A program made the position numbers and the translations under genes. From JACKCR01 sp041390305 (GTDB lineage: Bacteria; Eisenbacteria; RBG-16-71-46; CAIMUX01), in contig JAWKQE010000007.1 of assembly GCA_041390305.1 (NCBI GenBank), forward strand, positions 124,001 through 188,000: a DNA stretch of 64,000 nt, in the 5' to 3' direction. A model generated the notes under the pieces. That model was not told the DNA's origin, did no database searches, and saw only the letters and a program-made list of their open reading frames with translations. Below are positions 24,288 through 33,398 of the stretch, piece by piece (position 1 is the stretch's first letter; the number at the start of each line of letters is the position of its first letter).

Positions 24288-26816
24288 ATGCCCGTCCGGC
24301 CACTTTCCTCCCTTTCTTCCGTCCGTCTTCCGTCGGCTTTGGCTGAGACGGTGATCGCGACGGTGGCTGCGACTGCGCTTGCGGCCGCACTCACGGCGAC
24401 AGCCCTGACTGCGTACGCCGACGCGGCGACACTGCCGGTCTATCAGGACGCCCTCGAGAACGGGTTCGTCGACTGGTCCTGGGCGACGCACGATCTCGCG
24501 GAGACGGACCCCGTTCACGGCGGGACGTACTCGATCTCGATGTGGGCCCGCAACTGGGAGGGCCTCTACTTCCATCGCGACCTCGGATGGAACGTGTCGG
24601 AGCTCGACACGCTTCGTTGCTGGGTCCGTGGGGGCGGCGCGAGCTCTCCGTCGATCCGTCTCGTCCTGCAGGAGGGCGGGAGCGAGATCGGCTCCGGTGA
24701 CCTCGGTTCCTACTGTCCGGGAGGAGCGATCCCCGTGGGATCGTGGGCGGAGGCGACAGTTCCGCTCGCGTCGATCGGAGCGGTGGGCGGCGTGCCCGAT
24801 GGGATCATCTTCCAGGCCTTCGCGGCCGCGGATCAGGGGACGGTCTACCTGGACGACATCGAGCTGTTCGGTGGCGGTGGAGGATCCGCACCCTCGGACA
24901 CGGTCGATGTCACGGTGGACGTGAGCTCGGAGCGCCGGGTGATCTCGCCTGGTATCTACGGCATCAACTTCGGGTCGGACTCCGAGTGGACCGAGCTTCC
25001 CTACACGGTCCGCCGTTGGGGTGGAAACTCCGTCACCCGCTACAACTACGTCCTCGACACGTTCAACACCGCTTCGGACTGGTTCTACATGAACATCCCG
25101 AACGACCATCCGGATCCGGGTCAGCTTCCCGACGGGTCCGCCGCGGACCGTTTTGCGGAGGAGACGCTCACTTCCGGAGCCGACGTGCTCCTCACCGTAC
25201 CGACGATCGGATGGACGCCGAACGCGCGGGAGAAGCGTTGGGGCTTCTCTGTCGACCTCTACGGGGAGCAGGAAGAAACGGAGTGCACGGCGTCTGGTTG
25301 GCAGTCCTGGTGTCAGGAGGACGCGGGCAACGGCATCCTGATCGGCGGCGTCCCGGTGACGGGGAACGATCCCCTCGATACGTCCATCCCGGTCGGCCCG
25401 AGCTTCGCGGAGGATTGGCTCGCGCACCTCTCCACCCGTGTCGGTACGGCTTCCCAGGGTGGGATCCGTTACTACGCGCTCGACAACGAGCCGATGCTCT
25501 GGTCTTCGACGCACCGGGACGTCCATCCCGACCCGGTCGACTACGACGAGCTCTGGAGCCGGTCGAGGGACTACGCCGCCGCGATCAAGGCGAGCGATCC
25601 GGGTGCCGAGGTGTTCGGACCGGCCGTGTGGGGATGGTGTGCGTACTTCTTCAGTGCAGAGGACGGATGTGGTCCCGGCGGAGATCACGCGGCGCACGGT
25701 GGGATGGACGTCCTGCCGTGGTACCTGGATCAGGCGAAGCAGTACGAGCTGACGCACGGAACGCGGATTCTCGACTACCTCGACATCCACTACTACCCAC
25801 AGGCAGCGGGCGTCGCCCTCTCGGACGACGAGTCCTCGGCGACGTCCGCCCGGCGACTGCGGAGTGTGCGGAGTCTCTACGACCCGACCTATGTCGACGA
25901 GTCCTGGATCGGGCAGCCCGTGCGTCTGATTCCACGGATGCGGGAGTGGATCGACGAGTACTATCCCGGCACGAAGCTCGCGATCACCGAGTACAACTGG
26001 GGAGGGGACTCCGGCCTCTCCAGCGCACTCGCGCAGGCCGAAGTGTTGGCGGTGTTCGGCCGCGAGGGCGTGGACGTGGCGACGCGTTGGGTCGCTCCCG
26101 CCGCGGGCTCACGCGTGGCCGATGCGTTCCGTGTGTTCCTCGACGTGGATGGAGCCGGTACGGTGCTCACCGGCACCAGCGTCCACGCCGACGCGAGTGC
26201 GCCGGACGATCTCGGTGCGTACGCGGTCGAAGCGGAGGATGGCCGCCTCTTCGTCGTCGCGGTCTGCCGGGCTACGAGTCCGCGTCTCCTCCGCGTGGCT
26301 CCGGGCAGCGGTTGGAGCACGACCGCGTTGCTCTACCGCATGGATGGGTCGAACTCCTACGGTCCCGCGGGAACGATAGAGGGTGCGAATGGAACCTTCG
26401 AGATCGTGGCACCTGGCCGGAGCGTTTCGGTGCTCGAACTCGCTTCCGGCGACACCTCCGGCTCCGGAGATGATGGCGCTCCGGGCGATGGAAACGTTCC
26501 AGGTGACGGGGGCGTCGGTCTCACCGATGACGCTTCTTCACTCGCTCTCGAAGTCACCCCGTCGCCGTTTGCGGGGGAGGCCCAGATCTCCTGGAGACAC
26601 GAAGGTGACGCCCCCGATCCGGTCTTCGTCCAGATCTACGCTGCTACCGGGCGCCGAGTGCGGGCATGGATCGCCGAGGGAAGCGATGCATCGTTGGGCC
26701 GCGCTTCCTGGGACGGCAAGGACGACGCGGGCGGTTCCGTCGCGGCGGGGCTCTACTTCGTCAGGGCCGACCGCGGGGCCGTGACGGAGACTGTGCGTGT
26801 CGTGAAGGTGAGGTGA
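24288..26816 (+). CDS. Secreted glycoside hydrolase family 44 enzyme (endoglucanase/xyloglucanase type)
   Basis: An 842-residue exported glycanase. Signal region to about 45, then a carbohydrate-binding-like beta domain (about 48-200, ending in VYLDDIELFGG), then the GH44 catalytic module. Landmarks are ISPGIYGINFGSD, VRRWGGNSVTRYNYVLD, YYALDNEPMLWSSTHRD (acid/base Glu401) and AITEYNWGGDSG (nucleophile Glu568). A Gly/Asp-rich linker (725-750) leads to the sorting module with PSPFAG, SWDGKDDAGG, GLYFVRA and tail VVKVR. GH44 members cut beta-1,4-glucans and xyloglucan; the exact substrate is not visible. GGAGG lies 7 bp before the ATG. Confidence 0.9.
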   Translation: MPVRPLSSLSSVRLPSALAETVIATVAATALAAALTATALTAYADAATLPVYQDALENGFVDWSWATHDLAETDPVHGGTYSISMWARNWEGLYFHRDLGWNVSELDTLRCWVRGGGASSPSIRLVLQEGGSEIGSGDLGSYCPGGAIPVGSWAEATVPLASIGAVGGVPDGIIFQAFAAADQGTVYLDDIELFGGGGGSAPSDTVDVTVDVSSERRVISPGIYGINFGSDSEWTELPYTVRRWGGNSVTRYNYVLDTFNTASDWFYMNIPNDHPDPGQLPDGSAADRFAEETLTSGADVLLTVPTIGWTPNAREKRWGFSVDLYGEQEETECTASGWQSWCQEDAGNGILIGGVPVTGNDPLDTSIPVGPSFAEDWLAHLSTRVGTASQGGIRYYALDNEPMLWSSTHRDVHPDPVDYDELWSRSRDYAAAIKASDPGAEVFGPAVWGWCAYFFSAEDGCGPGGDHAAHGGMDVLPWYLDQAKQYELTHGTRILDYLDIHYYPQAAGVALSDDESSATSARRLRSVRSLYDPTYVDESWIGQPVRLIPRMREWIDEYYPGTKLAITEYNWGGDSGLSSALAQAEVLAVFGREGVDVATRWVAPAAGSRVADAFRVFLDVDGAGTVLTGTSVHADASAPDDLGAYAVEAEDGRLFVVAVCRATSPRLLRVAPGSGWSTTALLYRMDGSNSYGPAGTIEGANGTFEIVAPGRSVSVLELASGDTSGSGDDGAPGDGNVPGDGGVGLTDDASSLALEVTPSPFAGEAQISWRHEGDAPDPVFVQIYAATGRRVRAWIAEGSDASLGRASWDGKDDAGGSVAAGLYFVRADRGAVTETVRVVKVR

Positions 26817-26912
26817 GCGGATCCGGCGTGGAGACTCCGGCTGCGCCCATTCCGAAGTCGAAGAGGGCTCGGCCCAGCTCCTCACCCTCGCGGCCGGGAA
26901 CGAGGGCGTTTC

Positions 26913-28742
26913 CTAGCTCGGAGTCCCAGTGCCCGCGGGAACGCTCTCCTGCTCCTCCTGCCCGCGGTACTCGAGTTCGTAGTAGCGCGCGTAGAGCCCG
27001 CCCCGCGCGAGGAGTTCGTCGTGCGTGCCCTCTTCGACCAGTTGTCCCTTGTGGAGGACGAGGATCCGGTCCACGTGGCGGATGGTGGAGAGCCGGTGGG
27101 CGATGACGAGGCTGGTGCGGCCTTCCAGTAGCACTTCGAGTGCCTTCCGGATCCGCTGCTCCGTCTCGGTGTCGACGCTCGCCGTCGCTTCATCGAGGAG
27201 GAGGATCGGCGGATCGTGGGCGAGCGCACGGGCGAAGGAAACTAGCTGACGTTCTCCCAGGGAGAGGAGGTTGCCTCGTTCCCCGACGTCGACGCTGTCG
27301 TCGGTGCGGAGACGCGAGAGGAGTGCGTCGGCGCCCACCGTCTCCAGAGCCCATTCGATCCGCTCGCGCGGAAGTCCCTTCCGTAGGCCTACGTTGAGGG
27401 CGAGTCCGCCGCTGAAGAGGAAGCTCTCCTGCTGGACGATTCCGATCCGGTCGCGGAGCGCCGCCAGATCCCACTCCTTCACGTCGAGACCGTCGATCCG
27501 GATCGAGCCGGAGTCGACGTCGTAGAAGCGAGTGAGGAGGCCGGTGATCGTCGTCTTGCCGGCTCCGGTGTGACCGACGACCGCGACCGACTCTCCCGGG
27601 CGGACCCGGAAGGAGATCCCGCGGAGCACCTCTTCACCCGGGACGTAGCTGAAGCGGACGTCGTCGAAGACGACCTCCCCATTCGGGCCAGGCGCCTGGC
27701 CCGGTTTCTCCGGTGCGACGATCGCGGGGTCGGTGTCGAGGAGTTCGAAGATCCGTTCGCTCGCAGCCATGGCGCCCTGGAGCACGTTGTAGCGCTCGGA
27801 GAGATCCCGGATCGGGCGGAAGAACCGTTCGCTGTACTGGATGAACGCGACGAGCGAGCCGAGCGTGATCGCGCTCTGGAGGAACTGCCCACCTCAGTAC
27901 CAGAGAATGAGTGCGCTCGCGCCGGACTCGAGGAACGTCACCACTGGGAAGAAGACGGAGTAGAGGAAGACGGTCTGGAGATAGGCGTCCCGATGGGCGG
28001 CGTTGTTCTCGTCGAACTTCTCGGAGTGACGATCCTCGCGGCTGAAGAGGTGGACGAGCGAGATGCCGGACAGGTTCTCCTGGAGGAACGCGTTCATCTT
28101 CGCGACCTGGATCCGAACCTCGGCGAACGCCCTACGCACCCGACTCCGGAAGACGGCGCTCGCGATGAAGAGGAGCGGCACGACCGTCATCGTGACGAGC
28201 GCGAGTCTGACGTCCAGGTAGAAGAGGATCGTGGTGATTCCGATGAGCGTCACCACGTCACCGAAGATCGAGACGATGCCGGACGTGAAGAGCTGGTTCA
28301 GAGTCTCGACGTCGCTCGTGAGCCGGGTCATGACGCGGCCGACCGGGTTCCGGTCGAAGTAGCCGATATGGAGCTTCTGGAGATGCGAGAAGATCTCGTT
28401 CCGCATGTCGTGCATGACGCGCTGACCGAGGAGCTGCGTGTAGTAGAGATGCGCGTACCGGATTCCGTAGCTCACGCCGAGGAGCACGAGGAAGAGGACG
28501 GAGATCCGGATGAGTCCCTGCATGTCGCCAGGCCGGATGTAGTCGTCGATCCCCTTCGCCACGAGGAGCGGGAAGACCAGGTCGACGAGCGAGGTCAGGA
28601 GGAGGAGGAGAATCGAGACGAAGAGGAGCAGCTTGTACGGGCCGACGAAGGCGAGAAGCCGCTTCGCGAGCCGGTGATCCAGCTTCGGGGCACCGGCCGT
28701 CTCCTCTGCGGCGTGCGGGCTCGGGCGTCCGAGGCGGCTCAT
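26913..28742 (-). pseudogene. ABC exporter half-transporter B, interrupted by an in-frame TGA
   Basis: One continuous frame codes a full ABC exporter half: six-helix membrane domain (about residues 30-300) then ATPase domain. A TGA at 27894-27896 cuts it after SALILWY. Reading through gives WY-stop-GGQFLQ, where homologues have Gly, so GGA-to-TGA explains it. The ATPase has Walker A GHTGAGKTT, Walker B ILLLDEATASVD and switch His in IAHRLS, but a changed signature LSLGERQ. It overlaps the upstream partner by 4 bp. Either a recent nonsense mutation or a base-call error. The two pieces would be read as 27894-28742 and 26913-27785. Substrate unknown; lipid or drug export is usual for the family. 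Confidence 0.85.
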
Positions 28743-30604
28743 CGGCCACCTCCCTGCGGGGCCGCGTCGCTCCCGAGTGGATCACCCTCGAGCGCGTCGC
28801 TCAGCGCCTGGCGCCTCGCCATGTCCGCGTAGATGCCGCCCAGCTCGACGAGTTCGTCGTGCGTCCCGCTCTCGGCGATCCGGCCGTCCTTCAGAACGAC
28901 GATCCGGTCCGCCTGGCGGACGGTCGAGATCCGGTGCGCGATGAGGAGAAGGGTGCGTCCTTCACGTACCTGCCGGATCGTCCCGAGCAGTGCTTCCTCG
29001 GTCACCTTGTCGACGGCGGAGAGTGCGTCGTCGAGGATGAGGATGGGAGGTTCGCGCAGGAGGGCGCGGGCGAGCGTCATCCTCTGACGCTGTCCTCCGG
29101 AGAGCGTGATGCCGCGCTCGCCGATCCGGGTCTCGAGCCCCTTGGGGAAGTCGCGGACGTCGCCGGCCATGCGCGCGAGCTCGAGTGCGTTCCAGAGCTC
29201 GTCCTCCGTCGCGTCTTCCTTGCCGAAGCGGAGGTTGTTCGCGAGTGTGTCGGAGAAGAGGAACCCGTCCTGCGGGACCATTCCGATCTGATCGCGGAGA
29301 TGCGTGAGCGGGAGTTCCGGGATCGGCGTCCCGTCGATTTCGATCCGGCCTTCCGTCGGGTCCTGGAGACGGGAGAGGAGGTTGATGAGCGAGGTCTTTC
29401 CGGAAGCCGTCCGCCCCACGATGGCGAGGGTCGAGCCGGCGGGGATGTCGAAATCGACGTTCCGGAGCACCCAGGGGCCGCTTCCGTAGCGGAAGCTCAC
29501 GTTCCGGAAGGAGAGAGCGCGGGACGGCGCGTCGGGGAGGTGGTTCGAACCGCCCACGATCTCCGGCTCCTCTCTCCACACTTCGAGCATCCGCTTCATC
29601 GCGGCTTCCCCGCGCTGGATGACGGAGATGATCCAGCCGATCGAGATGAAGGGCCAGGTGAGCTGGGACAGGTAGCCGAGGAACGCGACGAGTTCTCCGA
29701 TCGTCACCTTCCCCTCGATCACGCGTGCGCCTCCCAGCCAGAGCAGCACCAGTGTGCCGACGCCGGCGAGGACGGACGTCGTGCTCGTGAAGAGCGCGCG
29801 GTACTGAACGAGCGCCATGTTCTTGTCGAGGTAGACCCGACTCGACTCCGAGAAGTGCGCGGCCTCTGCGTCCTCCTGCCCGTAGGTCTGGACGACGCGC
29901 ATGCCCGCGAGGTTCTCCTGTGCGGCGTTGGAGAGCCGGCCGTACTCGTCCTGTACTTCGATCGACCTGTCCTGCATCTCCTTCGCGAAGCGTGCGACCG
30001 CGTAGGCGAGGACCGGCACCGGAGCCATCGACGCGATCGCGAGGACGGGGTCGAGCCGCACCATGAGGATGGCGGACGCCACCACGGTCACGGTCGTGTT
30101 GAGGCCGTACATGATGGCGGGCCCGAGCACGTCCCGAACGGCGTTGAGGTCGTTCGTGGCGCGGGCCATGAGGTCGCCCGTGCGGTGACGGAGAAAGAAC
30201 GGCGTGGAGAGCCGGACGAGGTGATCGAAGAAGTCCTTCCTGACTTCGTACTCGACTTTCCTGGAGAGCCCGATCAGCACCCACCGCATGAAGTAGAGGA
30301 AGACTCCGGAGATCCCGGCCGCGGCCACGATCGCGAGTGCGTGGAAGGCGAGTTCCCGCGGGGTGGCGCCGGCCTGGAGCCGGTCGATCCCGTGCTTGAG
30401 GATCCAGGGCACGACGAGGATGGCGGCGGACTTGAGGAGCACCCAGACCATGCCCCAGACCAGGTCTCCCCGGTGTGCACGGAGGTAGGGGCCGAGGGCC
30501 CGCAGGTACGGGAACGGGTGCAGAGTGAGTCGCAAGCTTCCTCGCTGGGCGCAGGGGGCGGAAGACGTTCGCGTCAGGATACTGCGGGAGAGGGGGAGCG
30601 GCAA
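28739..30604 (-). CDS. ABC exporter half-transporter A (permease fused to ATPase, degenerate site)
   Basis: A 621-residue half-transporter. Membrane domain about residues 35-330 (AILVVPWILKHGIDRLQAG, TGDLMARATNDLNAVRD), then an ATPase with Walker A GRTASGKTS, Q-loop VPQDGFLF, signature LSGGQRQRM and switch His in IAHRIS. Walker B is ILILDDALSAVD, Asp replacing the catalytic Glu. With the partner's altered signature, this gives one dead and one active ATP site, as in heterodimeric exporters such as TM287/288 or YheI/YheH. The first 25-30 residues are weakly supported; a start nearer LTLHPFPYLRALGPYL is possible. Confidence 0.9.
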   Translation of the reverse strand: MPLPLSRSILTRTSSAPCAQRGSLRLTLHPFPYLRALGPYLRAHRGDLVWGMVWVLLKSAAILVVPWILKHGIDRLQAGATPRELAFHALAIVAAAGISGVFLYFMRWVLIGLSRKVEYEVRKDFFDHLVRLSTPFFLRHRTGDLMARATNDLNAVRDVLGPAIMYGLNTTVTVVASAILMVRLDPVLAIASMAPVPVLAYAVARFAKEMQDRSIEVQDEYGRLSNAAQENLAGMRVVQTYGQEDAEAAHFSESSRVYLDKNMALVQYRALFTSTTSVLAGVGTLVLLWLGGARVIEGKVTIGELVAFLGYLSQLTWPFISIGWIISVIQRGEAAMKRMLEVWREEPEIVGGSNHLPDAPSRALSFRNVSFRYGSGPWVLRNVDFDIPAGSTLAIVGRTASGKTSLINLLSRLQDPTEGRIEIDGTPIPELPLTHLRDQIGMVPQDGFLFSDTLANNLRFGKEDATEDELWNALELARMAGDVRDFPKGLETRIGERGITLSGGQRQRMTLARALLREPPILILDDALSAVDKVTEEALLGTIRQVREGRTLLLIAHRISTVRQADRIVVLKDGRIAESGTHDELVELGGIYADMARRQALSDALEGDPLGSDAAPQGGGR

Positions 30605-30893
30605 TGATCGCGGACGGCCCCCTCCGTCGCCGGCATCTTCGATGGGGGTTCGGGGTGGAGGTTACGATGCGTGCGAGAAACCGGACGAGGTGGTGGAACC
30701 GAGGGCCGCGCGGATCTGTATTCGCTTCACGTTCCCGGCGTACGACTCAGCCTCCAGTTCGGGTGGGCGCTCCTTCCCGGACGCAGGGCTCCAGACGCAG
30801 AATCAGACCCTCACCGGCCCTCCTTCTGTCTCTGTCCCGCGAGACTCCTTCGCCCGCCTCTGGCCCGTACCGTCACCAGGAGAGAGACCGAGT

Positions 30894-31130
30894 ATGAAGA
30901 GTCCCCGCGTTCAGGAACGCCGGCTCCTGATCCTCGCCCTGTCGGCGCTTCTTCTCAGTGGCTGCGCTTCCATGGATGTTCAGCCGTGGGACCGCGACCT
31001 GCTCGCGGAGGAAGCCATGAGCTTCAGCCCGGAACCGATGGTCACCGCGATCGACAACCACATCTACTTCAGCAAAGAGGGCTCGACGGGTGGGCAGGAG
31101 GTTGGCGGAGGGGGCTGCGGATGCAACTAG
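30894..31130 (+). CDS. DUF4266 lipoprotein
   Basis: A 78-residue lipoprotein: signal with lipobox LLSGC (Cys23), then VQPWDRDLLAEEAMSF and the family ending YFSKEGSTGGQEVGGGGCGC-Asn. ATG at 30894 has AGGAGAGAG upstream. It overlaps the start of the DUF3570 gene and is followed by apbE, an arrangement seen repeatedly for these families. No function is established. The 289 bp before it (30605-30893), up to the divergent ABC gene, shows no other gene. Confidence 0.85.
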   Translation: MKSPRVQERRLLILALSALLLSGCASMDVQPWDRDLLAEEAMSFSPEPMVTAIDNHIYFSKEGSTGGQEVGGGGCGCN

Positions 31131-32431
31131 GTGAGCCCAGACGGGCCTCGTCCCTGAGGGGACGCCTGACCCAGGCTGTGTGCGTCGTCCTCGCGGCGCA
31201 GGCGGGAGCGGCGGGGGCATCGTCCGCCGCAGATGTGACCGGCACGGCATCCGGCTCCGGGACCGGTGACGAGGCTCCGAAGTGGCAGTTCGACGCGGCG
31301 GGTCTCGTCTACGGAGAGGCGGGGCGGGCAAAGGTGGTCGAACCGAATGCCCGGATCACTCGTCTCTTCGCGAACGGGGCCAGGTTATCGGGAACTCTGG
31401 GGCTCGATCTCGTGACCGGAGCCTCGCCGACCGGCGGAATCGCCTCGACGGAGATCCACACCACGACGTCGGCATCGGGCCGAGTCAAGACGGACGCGGT
31501 GGGTATCGTCCCAACGAATCAGTTCCAGGATCATCGCGGTTCGCTCGACCTCGAGTGGACGCAACCCTACACGCGGTGGCTCACGACGTCGTTCGGAAGC
31601 CATGTCTCCCGCGAGAAGGACTACCGATCCCTCGGCGGGTCGGGGAAAGTGTCGTTCTCACTCATGCGGGGGCTTCTCACTTTCAACGTGGGAGGTGGGT
31701 ACGACAGCGACGAGGTGGAACCCACCGGGGGCGTTCGTGTGCCGCTCTCGGACGGAACCTTGCTGGAGGACGGCGCCGTCCGGGCCAAGCACTCCCGAAC
31801 CGCACTGATCGGCCTCTCGAGAGTACTCTCCCGGAGGTGGATGGTCGGAGTCGATGTGACGCGGATGGAGGAGGACGGCTACCTCACGGAGCCGTACAAG
31901 GTCGTCAGCGTGGTGGATCCGGAAACGGGGGACCCCGTCAGCGAACTGACCGAGAGCCGCCCTTCCACACGACTCCGCCATGACTTGCTCGCGAGCTCGG
32001 TCTATCACTTCGATACCGACATCCTCTACGCCTCCCAACGTTTCTATTGGGACGATTGGGGGATCGTCTCGACGACGACCGATCTCAAGTATCGCAAGGA
32101 TCTCTACGACGATCGCTACATCGAGCCCCACATCCGGTTCTATGCCCAGTCGAAGGCTGACTTCTTCCACTACTCGCTCGTGCAGAACGAAGACCTGCCG
32201 CGGTACGCGTCGGCGGATGGACGACTGGGGACCTTGCGAACCGCGACCCTCGGAGCCACGTACGGGTTCCGTCTTCCGGATCGGCCGGGCGAGTGGGCGG
32301 TCCGTGCCGAGTACATGTCCCAGTGGGGAAGCGGTCACCCGACGGATGCGATCGGGAATCAGCAGAACGTCGACCTCGCTCCGCCCGTCTCCATCGGTTC
32401 GGTCGTGGTGGCCTACTCGCTACGCTTTTGA
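31121..32431 (+). CDS. DUF3570 outer-membrane beta-barrel protein
   Basis: A 436-residue exported protein with signal segment AVCVVLAAQAGAAGAS. The mature part is alternating beta strands (WQFDAAGLVYGEAGRAKVVE, LTFNVGGGYDSDEVEP, YASQRFYWDDWGIVSTTTDL) and ends VVVAYSLRF, a terminal aromatic residue typical of BAM substrates. GGCGGAGG precedes ATG 31121, which overlaps the DUF4266 stop by 10 bp. The DUF4266-DUF3570-ApbE set suggests a shared outer-envelope redox or flavin role, as an inference only. Confidence 0.8.
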   Translation: MQLGEPRRASSLRGRLTQAVCVVLAAQAGAAGASSAADVTGTASGSGTGDEAPKWQFDAAGLVYGEAGRAKVVEPNARITRLFANGARLSGTLGLDLVTGASPTGGIASTEIHTTTSASGRVKTDAVGIVPTNQFQDHRGSLDLEWTQPYTRWLTTSFGSHVSREKDYRSLGGSGKVSFSLMRGLLTFNVGGGYDSDEVEPTGGVRVPLSDGTLLEDGAVRAKHSRTALIGLSRVLSRRWMVGVDVTRMEEDGYLTEPYKVVSVVDPETGDPVSELTESRPSTRLRHDLLASSVYHFDTDILYASQRFYWDDWGIVSTTTDLKYRKDLYDDRYIEPHIRFYAQSKADFFHYSLVQNEDLPRYASADGRLGTLRTATLGATYGFRLPDRPGEWAVRAEYMSQWGSGHPTDAIGNQQNVDLAPPVSIGSVVVAYSLRF

Positions 32432-32459
32432 GTCGCCGGACTGGGGCCGGAGCCGTTTC

Positions 32460-33368
32460 GTGGCCAAGAGCCGGAGAGGAGCCGCATCGATCGTGGCGCA
32501 CGACGCGAGTCCACTGCGAAGGACCTTCTCCGCACTCGGCGGACCCTGCGAGGTGCTGGTCGACACCGATGACGCGGCGGAGGCCGACGCCGTCCTGGAA
32601 GCCGCGCAGAAGGAGGCGGTTCGGATCGAACGCAAGTTCAGCCGCTACCGCACGGACGGCGTCGTCCACGAGATCAATGCATCCGGAGGACGGCCGATCC
32701 GGGTGGACGAGGAGACCACGATGCTCCTGGACTACGCCGCGACCTGCCATGAGCTCTCCTCAGGGCTCTTCGACATCACTTCCGGCGCTCTGCGGAGGGC
32801 GTGGACCTTCGACGGCACCGGCAACCTCCCCAGCGAGGAGGACGTGCGTGCGGCACTTCGCTACGTCGGCTGGGAGAAAGTGGAGTGGTCGGCTCCGATC
32901 CTCGTGCTGCCCGAGGGAATGGAGATCGACCTCGGAGGGATCGGCAAGGAGTACGCAGTCGATCGCGCCGCGATGCTCGCCAGAGACGCGACCGAGGCCC
33001 CCTTCGTCGTGAACTTCGGCGGGGATCTCTTTGCCAGCGCTCCCCGGCGCGGGGGGCTTCCCTGGGTGATCGGGATCGAGGACCCGGAGCGGCCGAGTGA
33101 GTCCGTTCTCTACCGGGTCGACTTGATGAAGGGCGGGCTCGCAACGAGCGGGACCGCGCGTCGATTCGTCCGAAGTGGAGGACGACGTCTCGGCCATATC
33201 CTCGATCCGAGGACGGGTCGGCCGGTCGAGGGTGCGCCGTCGTCGATCACGGTGCTGGCTCCGACCTGCCTCGAAGCCGGAACTCTGGCAACTCTCGCCC
33301 ATCTCCGCGGCGCCGAGGCCAAGGCGTTTCTCGAGGCCGAGGGCGTCCAGTTCGTCGCACACGGATAG
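32460..33368 (+). CDS. apbE: FAD:protein FMN transferase
   Basis: Attaches FMN from FAD to Thr/Ser of exported or membrane proteins. Key regions: FSALGGPCEVLVDT, ERKFSRYRTDGVVHEIN, SGLFDITSGALRRAW, MEIDLGGIGKEYAVDRA, FVVNFGGDLFAS and a C-terminal GHILDPRTGRPV block with the metal-binding part near SGTARRF. No obvious signal peptide; the N-terminus is unsettled. GTG at 32460 (GGAG 7 bp upstream) or GTG at 32493 are the options. It follows the DUF3570 gene by 28 bp. No protein with a clear flavinylation motif is nearby. Confidence 0.93.
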   Translation: MAKSRRGAASIVAHDASPLRRTFSALGGPCEVLVDTDDAAEADAVLEAAQKEAVRIERKFSRYRTDGVVHEINASGGRPIRVDEETTMLLDYAATCHELSSGLFDITSGALRRAWTFDGTGNLPSEEDVRAALRYVGWEKVEWSAPILVLPEGMEIDLGGIGKEYAVDRAAMLARDATEAPFVVNFGGDLFASAPRRGGLPWVIGIEDPERPSESVLYRVDLMKGGLATSGTARRFVRSGGRRLGHILDPRTGRPVEGAPSSITVLAPTCLEAGTLATLAHLRGAEAKAFLEAEGVQFVAHG

Positions 33369-33398
33369 ACCCAGGGGGGGGCGCGCGGCGATCGGCTC

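Noticed and set aside
27894..27896. Selenocysteine recoding of the TGA in the ABC exporter
   Set aside because: Homologues carry Gly here, not Cys or Sec, and the position has no redox role.
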